From Pholiota molesta (lineage: Eukaryota > Basidiomycota > Agaricomycetes > Agaricales > Strophariaceae), in assembly GCA_014925825.1 (NCBI GenBank), contig JACGCK010000513.1, forward strand, positions 1 through 18,306: a stretch of DNA of 18,306 bases. The letters run 5' to 3'. Numbering within the stretch: position 1 is the first letter of the stretch; each line of letters begins with the position of its first letter. A model generated the notes under the pieces. That model was not told the origin of the DNA and made no database searches. It was given only the letters and a program-made list of their open reading frames with translations. Position numbers and translations under genes: made by a program. Shown piece after piece: positions 1 to 9,074 of the stretch.

Positions 1-1540
1 GAAAATGCGTTTCACACTTCGCGTCGCGACACCCGACGCGCCGAAGTCGTATCTCCTTATTTCCACTCAGCGCACATTGGGTGGTTTTGAAAAATTTCCT
101 TACTCACACAACCATTTTCTAGGCGTCTGGAATATCGTTTTTAATTTGCCTATACCAGGTTGGCTTCCTTCGACAAACTCTATCGGCATTGAATCTATTG
201 GGAATAGCTACGCGTTGTATGCCACAGCCAAATTCTCTTCCGTTGAGGAGGAAATACCCTCTTCGTATTGGACACTAGCCTCCCTTGTGCACCATTTCGA
301 ACCCGCGTTCGTACCGCTCTAGCGCACCGCCCTATTACCGTGACGCGTTTTATTGCAGCACCAAAAGTCGACGCTGTCCAGCCTAACACCCACAATTACC
401 TCGTCAATTCAACTCCAGCTAGTGAGGCCCGGGATAAGCCCCACATTCCATCGGATGTGCTATCCAAAATCCAAGTATTGGCATCGGTTCCCGAATACAT
501 CGATATCCGCGAACGCGCCTGCCGCTCACCCTCCGCCTGCGCACCAAGGACTTGTGCGAAGATGAGTGCAAGAAATTGCAGGTTACGGAAGTTGTTATAG
601 ACATCACCAACAGGAAAAATGCCGGTACGTACTTAGCCTCCCAAACGCCATTGGATGACAGACTTTAACTATTGCGCCAATACAGATCTCGCCCTTCTTC
701 CTCCTATCTCGCACGCTATCCACTCCCACCAAGAGAATGCAACCCCCTCACGCGCCGCTGCTAAACCCACACCCGCTCAGCGCAATCTACGAAGTCGGTC
801 TCTTTGTCTCTCCAATCCGCTCCGAATTCGTCTGCCGCACTTTTTCTCTCCTCCCACCCGAAGAATCAGGGACATATACGCTCCCGGGGGAGAACTACGC
901 CTTCGCCAACGATGTCCCCACATGTTCAAACGCACCACAGACATGGTACACCATGGACACGAGCGTGCCGTTCGCACATAGTGCGGGCGGCGCGGAGCGC
1001 TGGGGCAAGTATGACGATGCGGAGACGGAATTCCAGGGCCTGCAGTGGGCCGGCGAGAAGGAATTGCGGCCCAGCACGAGCAGTCCGCTTTACAGCGCGC
1101 TGCATGAGCTCGTTGTGTCGTTGACGTGCACGTATGACTTGGAGGGCAAGGGTGGGAAGGTGGCGAGGGAGAAGCTGAGCTTCAAGGTGCCGGTGATATT
1201 TGCGCGCGTGGCGCCGAGGCTGGGTGAGGCGGCGGAGAGCTTGACCAGCGCTGCGCTACCCGTGTACTCGCAGCTTTATGATGCGAATGGGGAGAGGCGG
1301 ATCGACTATTCGACGCCGTTGCCATTGTATACACCGCGTATGGAGAAGGAGGGAGATGAGTCGGATGCGCTCCTCGACGATGAGGATGAACTTATCCCCG
1401 CCATCTCCTCTCCGGGTAACGCGAACACTAGTGTGAGCGTGTACCACGGCATAAATTCCCTTGATGGTGAGATGGACAAGAGACACACATCGGTGCTGGT
1501 GCAGGACGGGCACTGCGGATCGGCGGGTTCAAATTCTTGA
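1..1540 (+). CDS. Arrestin-like trafficking adaptor, 5' partial, frame-disrupted
   Basis: The fold is that of fungal alpha-arrestins, adaptors that recruit ubiquitin ligases to membrane cargo. Seen in order: an N-lobe stretch with PIPGWLPS and SYALYATAKF (about 150-240), CAPFRTRVR and ITVTRFIAAP (about 286-360), then LSKIQVLASVPEYIDIRE joined to LPLTLRLRTKDL (about 460-555), the usual start of the second lobe. One intron fits at 625-685 (GTACGT...TACAG, phase 1). The last exon carries PLLNPHPL, SFKVPVIF and LPLYTP, then an acidic tail (LLDDEDE) and a TGA at 1538. Three frame changes break it: near 285 (CTTGT where CTTTGT would keep frame), near 513 (GAACG, one A short) and near 743-747 (C5, one C too many). 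The start lies before base 1 or near it; a 42-bp intron at 81-122 is possible but its donor is weak. The family call is from recognised motifs; no specific member can be named. Confidence 0.72.
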
Positions 1541-3105
1541 CCACGTTTCTCGTCTTGTATTCCCTGGTTATTGTTTCTCAACGTCCCATCATCTTTCCAA
1601 CGCCTCTGTTATCACGGCAACTTGATTCACCCTCAACACCACTCCTCACCACTCCCACTCTTTGTTCTAGGCAAGGTCGCCGCAGCACAGCCTTCACTTT
1701 TGCTCGTCATCCTGCTACCTTGTCACTTTGTTTCTTCGGAAGATTCGTCAATTCAAATGGAGTGATAGCTCCCTACGATATCCCCTTCTTTTTATTTTTC
1801 ATCTTGATCTTTTAGCCGACTCACTACGATCTTTCGCCATCTTGTTTCGTCTCAGTTCTTATCAATCAACCAATTGCATGTACTACCACAACACACCCAC
1901 ATACAGACTACATTATTAATTTTATTGGCACGTAGAATAGCTTTCCCGATACTTTACATTTAATTCTTTCGTTATGACTTTTGTTCCATGTATTTGGCAT
2001 GTACTGAGATTATTTTTTGCCCTTTAAATCCGGGCTTTGGGAGGCGCATAGCCAAAATATACATTCTCGTTTGACTTATCGCCGGTATTATGTATGTTTG
2101 TTTCCAATCAGTATGAAACGTGCACACTGTTCTCTTTCGTCTCACTCATTTTGATTTTCTCTCCGTATTACGATAATCATCCACATTACTCACTACTCAA
2201 TAACCGAAGCGGCTATATTTGGGCTATATATAGATTGGCGCCGGCCAAGAATAAACAGCATTGCTTTGATATTTATCTTGAAAACACCACATGGTCCATT
2301 TGAGGCTTTCCCGAGCGTTAATTTCGGATATCACTTAGGCGCGCCTGAGGGTCGAGGGTTTATTTACAGGGAGGATGTGTCAGTATGACTGTATATGACC
2401 AGTCTGTGGCGTGCAGCGGCTGAGGCATGCTAAATTGTTGTGGCGTGCACAGCGTTGAATAGATTCCTATTGTTACAGCATGGCATGCATGCACATGCTT
2501 GGTATCCGTCGGAGACCTTACGGTATTGTCTGGGATTAACCGCATTATATACTACTATATAGGCCCAGAGGAATTATGACAATGATGACGCATGAGATGA
2601 AATTTTCTGCAAGGCAGAGCACGCGGAGACCATTCAACAAGCATTAGCGCGCTGCGGTTGGTCATAATTCAGACAGGCGCCCGAGCTAACCCGTTTAATA
2701 AGTCTGACGGAGCTTGTAGCAGTGTCACCCGAGCCTTGTGGTCATTGGTCAATGTCCGGATGTGCGCGGTTTTCTCGGAAAGAGCACATAGTCGGACATC
2801 AGTATTCAGTCTTGAACACGTTGCGAGCATCGGGACCGACGCAGCTTGCTTAGCTTCTTGGCCATTGCAGGTATGATTTCTGAGCTTGGAAGTCAGAAGG
2901 ACACCGTTTCCAGGGACGCCGATAGTTTTCTAGCGTTCCGTTGACTATGCTGCCATTACGGAGACAGGTATTCCTGGTGTGCATCTCCAGCCTATATAAT
3001 ACGAGAGCCATTTGCGCTTGACATCGCACATAAAAAAACTTGCATCGTCGACGTTTACTGGCGCCTAACTATTCTTATACGAACTGCATTGTCGCCGATA
3101 CTGAG
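1541..3105. other. Intergenic region between arrestin-like gene and 4-TM gene
   Basis: About 1.56 kb with no convincing gene. The first 300 bases are T/C-rich, as expected of a 3' UTR or a pyrimidine-rich flank. Short open frames here (for example 2094-2303 and 2658-2876) lack recognisable domains, splice structure or biased composition and look accidental. TATA-like strings occur at about 2224-2231 and 2993-3000; only the latter is sensibly placed for a known gene. Confidence 0.6.
2993..3000 (+). promoter_or_regulatory. TATA-like element upstream of the 4-TM gene
   Basis: TATATAAT lies about 106 bases before the chosen ATG at 3106, a reasonable distance for a fungal core promoter. Its position is the only support; no transcript data are available. 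Confidence 0.4.
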
Positions 3106-4347
3106 ATGGTCTCGGAACAACTACGGATCCAAAGGCCTGAAGGTAAATCAATCCCCTTTTCTCGTCTTAAATACTGAGTCATTTGCTGACAATCCGAGTG
3201 GCAGGTGGTGCCTCTGGCCCTAACGTAGTGAAGGGCCTACAAACATACCTAACAAAATTCGAGAGCTCCTTGAAAGAGCACATAGATAGCGTCACACAAC
3301 TCCAACGAGCCCTTGCCTGCGACGACACTTTAAACTTCAATAACGAAGAGCAACATCATCGAAAAAATCAAAATATCTACGAGCCAATCCCTACCCCTTT
3401 CGGCGTTGTATCCATGCCCGTGCCAACCCATTATGGGGGTAGAGCATTATCGACTACTGCCACTCAGTCTGCAGCCTCCCCTACGTCGTTCGAGCTCCTC
3501 CCTCTGCTTCGGTCATCGCAAGGACAGATGCGGGTTGACATAGAGCTGGAAATTCATGTGCGGGGATTAAAGCGTTTCTTGGATGAGCACTTAGCGAACA
3601 TAGAGGCGCTAAAGAGAGGGCTGGATTCAAGCGTTGCACCTGAATTTCCTAGCGGGCAGCAGGTGAAATCAGCGGTGCCTCTGACGCCACATGAAAACAC
3701 AGCGAAGGCTGATCACTCGTCACGATATTCGACTATTGTCCTTATGGTAAGTGCTTTTCCGGCCTAATTTATGCAATTTATCTGACTCCATACCTAAACA
3801 GTCAACGTTTACAGCAGGCCTCATCGTTGCCTTCCTCCAGCTCATGCAATCCTTCTTACCTCCACTCACGGAAACCAGCACCGCTACATATACCTTCCAT
3901 TATCACCTCGGTTTCGGGTTTGGTTTTGTAGGCCTCGTTTGGAACATCTGCGTTGCTATCGTTGCGGGCGCTAACACTGTTGTTGAATCCTCCGCCTCTG
4001 CACGCGCTGACCAAAGCTACACTGGGACGGAAGAGGAATCCGAATCGACATGGGCCGCCAACAACAAACGACACAGATCCAATGACACGGAGACACAAGC
4101 ACCCGCCGACCAGTTAGATAGCACCCTCTCTGCATTCACACAAGCGCGAAAGAGGCTTGCACGTCGATCGCTCGCCTTCGCGGTAGCTCAATTTCTGGGC
4201 TCTGCGATCTTTGGTGTCTGCATCGGGGTTCTGTATTATCCTGTGCATTCGGGGCATATTTTATGGCTTGTGCCAGCGGTACTCTTGCCGATTGCATTTG
4301 GCTTGGCGGCCCATGATTTGACGAAATCTGTCAATCGCGCAACTTGA
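3106..4347 (+). CDS. Unrecognised membrane protein: duplicated coiled coil plus four TM helices
   Basis: Three exons, 3106-3142, 3205-3746 and 3802-4347, with introns of 62 and 55 bp (GTAAAT...GGCAG and GTAAGT...AACAG), give 374 residues with no frame break. The ATG at 3106 reads in frame into the short first exon. Residues about 24-49 and 133-152 form two related amphipathic helices: GLQTYL...TQLQRAL and GLKRFL...EALKRGL. A Pro/Ser/Thr-rich linker lies between them. The second half has hydrophobic stretches at about 197-213, 228-250, 317-337 and 345-364. A polar, charged loop at about 255-312 (ESESTWAANNKR and others) separates TM2 from TM3, and RKRLARR precedes TM3. I do not recognise a family. 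Coiled coil followed by paired hairpins suggests a membrane-anchored scaffold or shaping protein, but that is inference only. Confidence 0.8.
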
Positions 4348-4820
4348 AAAAAATATAGAATACTATTAATAGGCTAAAATAGGCGCCGAGTCGTTTTGAC
4401 GAGCAATTCCTCGGAGGATCACGAATCCACGATAGATTCATTGTCATGTATGTACGAGGATTTGTTCACCGTCAAACATTTCTTAAGAGTCGTATGCAGA
4501 GAAGATGTAATAAATGGTTTGATGACTGCTCCTGTGGCACGGAAGTTGAAGACATGAACAGAGTAGAATTTTTCAAAGTACTTTTTAGAATAATTTCTAA
4601 TGCGGCGATGTCGACCTTCAGAGTAAAGTAATAATCAAGTAATATTCACGGATGTTTGTATACTTAATTTAAGCGCTTGAGCACTTGAGGTAACTCGAAG
4701 AAAATTTCGCCCTGTGTTGGCCCTGTGCAAGGCTTTCTCCGGTTCCAAATGCGGCATGCATGCCGGATCTGATTTTAACTGCCGTCCGCGTCGAATTTTA
4801 TAGCACCATCGAGCACAACC
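4348..4820. other. Intergenic region, RRP42 promoter
   Basis: About 470 bases. No gene is evident; a 61-codon open frame at 4446-4631 has no features of a protein. It should hold the 3' end of the 4-TM gene and the RRP42 promoter. A 14-bp perfect palindrome sits about 55 bases before the RRP42 ATG. Confidence 0.6.
4752..4765. repeat. 14-bp perfect palindrome CGGCATGCATGCCG
   Basis: The two halves are exact reverse complements. It lies 56-69 bases upstream of the RRP42 ATG, where a symmetric binding site for a dimeric regulator would be plausible. The core CATGCATG also occurs near 2483-2490, so it may be chance. Confidence 0.5.
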
Positions 4821-6083
4821 ATGACCTCAACATCCATATCGAAGGCTGAACGTTCCTACATCCAGGTAGGCATACTCGCAAACCCTCCTTCGCGAGCCGA
4901 TGGTCGCTCGTTGAACGACTTCCGCAATATCGCCCTCGAAACGGGCGTTACGCCGCTTGCAAACGGCAGCGCGAGTCTCAGCATCGGACGTAATCCGCAC
5001 GACGGATCTGGAGGAACTGAAGTCCTCGCGGCGACCAAGCTCGAGGTCGAGAGCATCGGTAATGGTGGAGATGGCGTCGAAGGCGGACGCATATCGTGTA
5101 CCGTGAGCTGGTAGGCCAAACGCTCCCTTGTCATTTCTTTTTCATTCATTATAAGCTCATCCTTCTTTTGCAAGGTAGCTCTCCTGCAGCGTATCCGCAC
5201 CTCTCTTCCAACGCACTCGAAGATCTCCAATACGATATGACGACGATACTACACGAGACCCTCACACATCGCCTGCTTCACCCGCCTAACCTAGGTATCC
5301 TGCGCGGCAAAAAATCTTGGGTCCTTCACCTTGATGCAGTGGTTCTGTACGATGAAGGGAACGCATATGATGCGCTGTTTATGGCTGCACGAGCGGCGCT
5401 TTGGGATACCAAGGTACCGCGGACACGCAGTGTGGAGTACCAGGCCCGCAAAAGCGGTACCACGAAGGGGAACGGGAACGAGAGCGGTGGAAAAGGAGGA
5501 GGAGATATGGACGTGGATGAGGAAGTGGTGAGCGGGTTTGACACACGGCAGATCCAGACGGCAACGGACTTCGAGCTGCCCGACTACTGGGACGAGGGTG
5601 AACCACTTGGGGGACGCGAAAATTGGCCCGTTTGCGTCACACTCAATATCGTAAGTCCTTTCTTTTTCTTACTGTCTTCGCCCCTCTTTTCATTCTGATT
5701 GCACAGGTTCAACCAACACACTTCCTTGACGCGACACAAATAGAAGAAGCGGCGACTCCCCTCCGGCTGTTACTGATGTTCGCCTTCGATGGCCCACAGC
5801 CAACAAGCATACTGGGTATGCGAACGCTCGGGAACGGCGAGCTAACCACGGCCCAAATTGCGGATCTTCTCAAGGCGAGTCCTCGTGCATTCGCGCATCT
5901 AATGCTATTCACAATCAATGAGGGAGATAACTAACCCGCCTTTCTTCCGTTTCTGTTTTTTTTTTTCCCCCAAAAAAAAACATTCAGGCGGGCGAAAAAT
6001 ACGCAAAAGAGATATGGAACTCTCTAAATACCAAACTCAAAGAAGAGAGCCTAATGAGGTTAAAAGAAATAAGTAAATTTTGA
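4821..6083 (+). CDS. RRP42: Exosome complex component RRP42 (RNase PH-like ring subunit)
   Basis: RRP42 is one of six RNase PH-like proteins forming the ring of the eukaryotic RNA exosome (3'-5' RNA processing and decay, nucleus and cytoplasm); the family is catalytically inactive. Four exons, 4821-5097, 5175-5650, 5707-5874 and 5988-6083, give 338 residues. Seen: SRADGRSLNDFR near residue 28 (the family RxDGR motif), ISCSSPAAYP across the first junction, KKSWVLHLDAVVL, an acidic/Gly-rich insert at about 183-212 (ESGGKGGGDMDVDEE), and a C-terminal helix AGEKYAKEIW. The first junction uses GTACCG (5098) with CAAG (5174), because the nearby GTGAGC donor at 5103 puts the next exon out of frame. 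The third intron (5875-5987) begins with GC, not GT. No frame break is present. The closest alternative is another RNase PH-fold exosome subunit, but the N-terminal motif and long insert favour RRP42. Confidence 0.9.
5875..5987 (+). other. RRP42: GC-AG intron in RRP42 with T11-C5-A9 tract
   Basis: The junction reads AAG|GCGAGT...CATTCAG|GCGGGC. Only this pair joins ...IADLLK to AGEKYAKEIW in frame; the GT at 5879 gives an unrelated reading frame, and no splicing ends the protein at 5932-5934. At 113 bp it is the longest intron in the window. T11, C5 and A9 (5956-5980) sit seven bases before the acceptor and could fold into a hairpin. Confidence 0.75.
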
Positions 6084-6503
6084 ATGATATTGCACATTCC
6101 TCCTCTGGTCTATGCGCCGCAGCTCAACTTTTGACGCCTGAGCTCGAGCTAAATTAGTTTCGTTTCCACAACCCTCCTCGTCATCAATCCACGCGAAACG
6201 TCTTGTGTAGAGGTAGAATGTTACGCGTTGCATAATGCCCTATAAAGCTACCCGACTTTGCCTTGGGAGGTAATTCAAGTTGTAATTAATTTTAAATACC
6301 GAGGTTGGGACTGCAGAACTCTTCAGCTCAATCACGAAGATTTAATATGGTATACATGTTCAAAGGTTCCAATAGAGAGAGCACAAATGAATATTTGCAA
6401 AGATAATATACACTTTATTTTATGCAACATAAATGAGAAGATAATGTACCTCTATCCTAAATCCCACATCACAACCTCTATCAAATCAAAGCATTTCGGA
6501 AAA
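6084..6503. other. Convergent 3' region of RRP42 and ADE4
   Basis: About 420 AT-rich bases between two gene ends that face each other. A minus-strand AATAAA (6419-6414) lies about 85 bases past the ADE4 stop and is a candidate poly(A) signal. No coding sequence is supported. Confidence 0.5.
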
Positions 6504-8554
6504 TCAAGAATGGGTGTTCCATGTATTGTGCAGTCCAACCGTGTCGTCCGATCCATTTATTGGCGTGCTCGACTCCGTCGCGAAGCTCGCCTCCTTCATC
6601 GCGCCGCTGTTGCCGTTCACCCCCACACGCTCTGATCCCGCCTTGTCCAGCATGCTGATGTTCAGATTCAGCTTCGTCCGGATGTTGTCTGCGCGCAGGT
6701 CCTCGAGGTGCGCGAGGTACTCCTCGTCGACGCCGCCGGTGACGTACTCCCCCGTGAACACCGAGCAGTCGAAGGTGCTGATGTTGGTGTTGAGCTGCCT
6801 CACCGAATTTACGAGGTCGGGGAGCGTTTGGAAGATGACGAGGTCCGCGCCGATGGCGGAGGCGATTTCTGCGTCGTCTTTGTCGTGTGCCACTAGCTCT
6901 TTCCGTGACGGCATGTCAATGCCGTAGACGTTAGGGTACCTATGTTAAAAAAATGAGTTAGTTGGAAATTCATATCATGGTATATGATTGTACCCACCGG
7001 ATAGGTGGTGCGCAACTAGCAACGATCACCTTCTTCGCGCCAACATCCTTTGCCATTTGGATGATTTCTTTAGACGTTGTTCCACGAACAATGGAATCTA
7101 ACGACATTTTTCATCAGATCAAATTGTGCGCGATGGATGAATGAACAACACACCATCAACAATGAGTACATTCTTGTCCACAAATTCCAGTGCCATCGCA
7201 TTAAGCTTTCTTCGCACGTTCTTTTTTCTACCATCCAACATGAGCATCTTTATCACACGAACAGAAAAAAATAGACGCCCTTACCTCATCTGCTGCCCAG
7301 GCATGATAAAAGTGCGGCCCACATATCTATTCTTGATGAACCCCTCGCGGTACGGCAGCTGCAGCTTCTGCGCCAGGTTCAGCGCAGCGACGCGCGACGT
7401 GTCGGGCACGGGGATCACAACATCGACCTTGATGTCCGCCGCCTCCAGCACGGCCTGCACCTTGTCCGCGAGCGCGTCGCCCATGGCCATGCGGCTGCGG
7501 TACACGCTGATGCCGTCCATGACCGAGTCCGGGCGCGCGAAGTAGACGTACTCGAAGATGTCCGGCGCGAAGGTCGCGGGCGGCGCGGTCTGCCTGCGCG
7601 AGATGCCGTTGCGCGTGATGATGACGGCCTCGCCTGCGTTCCTCGAGGTGAGTGGGGGAGATCAGATATAAATAATGCAGGTGATGGACGTACCTGGCTT
7701 GACGTCTTCCCAATCGGTGAAGCCTCCCGCATCGGCAACGACGCTCTCGCTCGAGATGATGTAGTCGAGCCCGGAACCGTGTCCGGACGGGCGCTTCGCG
7801 AGCCCCACCGGTCGAATACCGTTGGGATCGCGGAAGGCGATGATGCCAAAGCCAGCGAGCATCGCGACGCACGCATAGGCGCCCTTAATTTGCTTCATCA
7901 TGCCACCGATAGCAGTGAAAATATCCTCCTCATTGATACGGAATTTCCCCGTCTGCTGCAGGTTGTACGCGAAAATGTTGAGGAGCAGCTCAGAGTCTGA
8001 GGCGGTGTTTATGTGTCGATGCGCGGTGTGGTCCATGAATTGCATTAGTGATTCCGTGTTGATAAGATTTCCATTCTACAAAGCGGAATTTGTATGAGAC
8101 CCTGGAAGTCAGTTCGAGAAAGACCAGACCGTACATGCGCGAAAACAATTCCATACGGCGAGTTGACGTAGAATGGCTGGGCTTCAGCATTATTGAAGCT
8201 GCCGGCAGTGGGATAACGGACTAGAAAACAAAAGCATCAGTAGACGCCTCATTTCAGACATATCGAGGTCCACTACACACCATGTCCAACGCCCATGCCA
8301 CCCGCCAATCTGGAGATCGAGTTGGCGTCAAAGATGTCTCGGACCATTCCATTGGCTTTGCATTGATAGAAGCGCCCCTTGTATCCACAGGTAATCACAC
8401 CGCACGCGTCCTGTCCTCTGTGCTGGAGAAGCGACAGGCCTTCGACGATCTCCGGTGCTGCATCTACCGATGGGTTGTTTAACAGCAAGCCAAGAATTCC
8501 ACACACTTGGCAAAGTCAGCGCGACAGGCGGGGATATGACAGCGAAGACATACT
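6504..8554 (-). CDS. ADE4: Amidophosphoribosyltransferase (glutamine PRPP amidotransferase)
   Basis: Transfers the amide nitrogen of glutamine to PRPP, making 5-phosphoribosylamine, the committed step of purine synthesis in the cytosol. Exons on the minus strand: base 8554 (start-codon A, with 5' UTR before it), 8505-8281, 8220-8135, 8075-7694, 7633-7285, 7227-7154, 7097-6998 and 6939-6504; introns are 48-60 bp. The product is 550 residues, normal for the family, with no frame break. Seen: [11 protein letters not shown] at the N-terminus, where Cys2 is the catalytic nucleophile exposed after Met removal; [47 protein letters not shown]; and the PRPP loop [13 protein letters not shown] at about 368-380. 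The C-terminal tail after about residue 500 is polar and probably disordered. The contiguous DNA has GTG where the start should be; splicing supplies ATG. Confidence 0.95.
8506..8553 (-). other. ADE4: 48-bp intron splitting the ADE4 start codon
   Basis: On the minus strand, TTTCACAA is followed by GTATGTCTTC..., then a branch-like GCTGAC and the acceptor TTTGCCAAG, then TGTGTGGAATT. Removing GTATGT...CCAAG joins A to TG-TGT-GGA and creates ATG-TGT-GGA (Met-Cys-Gly). GTATGT is a strong fungal donor, and the length matches the other introns of this gene. Without splicing, the codon before Cys is GTG, which is not a normal nuclear start in fungi. Confidence 0.75.
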
Positions 8555-9074
8555 TGTGAAAGGAAAAGGAAAAGGAAAAAGGGAAGAATGGGGCAGGGAT
8601 TGCACAAATCCGCTCGGAGCCACCCCGCAGAAATTTTGGTATCGATTAAAGAGGAAAATTAATCCGAACACATCGCCATCCGCACGTGCGGCCCGCCCTG
8701 GCGCTACAATGTTCAGTCCACTCGCAGTTCCGCACAATGGTTTAGGACAACTGTTTCATTCAACAGGTCAAAGGATGGAGAGACGGTTGAGCGTTCTCGA
8801 TCCCTGGGTAACTACATATTACATTTTTTTTTACTACGGGTTTAAACGGCACGAATAAGGGCCGGTAACTACATTCCACGAGAGAATAGGGTGAAGTATC
8901 ATTGTGGGTCGTCAGTATATGTGTGGTGAGATGGTCGTGACAATGGTATCTATAGAGCAATGCGAGGTGGTGGATTAAATGTGCGGAAGGATGAACTTCC
9001 GATGCAAGCAGGCAAAAACGATGGTGAAGTGCGAGACAAAATAAAATAGATCTAAACGAGATTCGTCTAGGAGC
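8555..9074. other. Intergenic region, ADE4 promoter and SAM synthetase 3' end
   Basis: About 520 bases between two minus-strand genes. Apart from the CT tract next to ADE4 I see no gene and no clear purine-response motif. Confidence 0.55.
8558..8584 (-). repeat. Pyrimidine-rich (TTTTCC)n tract in ADE4 5' leader
   Basis: The plus strand shows about three GGAAAA units in a row (8562-8579), a CT-rich tract on the ADE4 sense strand, directly before the start-codon intron. CT-rich tracts are common near transcription starts in filamentous fungi. It is also a simple repeat that could vary in length. Confidence 0.6.

Noticed and set aside
1524..1534. GGTTCAAATTC, like a tRNA B-box
   Set aside because: It lies at the end of the arrestin coding frame, with no A-box or cloverleaf around it.
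5098..5178. RRP42 first intron using GTGAGC at 5103 or the TAG acceptor at 5178
   Set aside because: GTGAGC at 5103 with either acceptor breaks the reading frame; GTACCG at 5098 with CAAG at 5174 gives the family's ISCSSP junction.
6504..8045. Long plus-strand or other-frame open frames across ADE4 (for example 6514-6927)
   Set aside because: They are antisense shadows of GC-rich exons with no domains.
8273..8506. GTG at 8506 as a true alternative start for ADE4
   Set aside because: Nuclear fungal genes rarely start at GTG, and a strong splice donor preceded by A offers an ATG by splicing.
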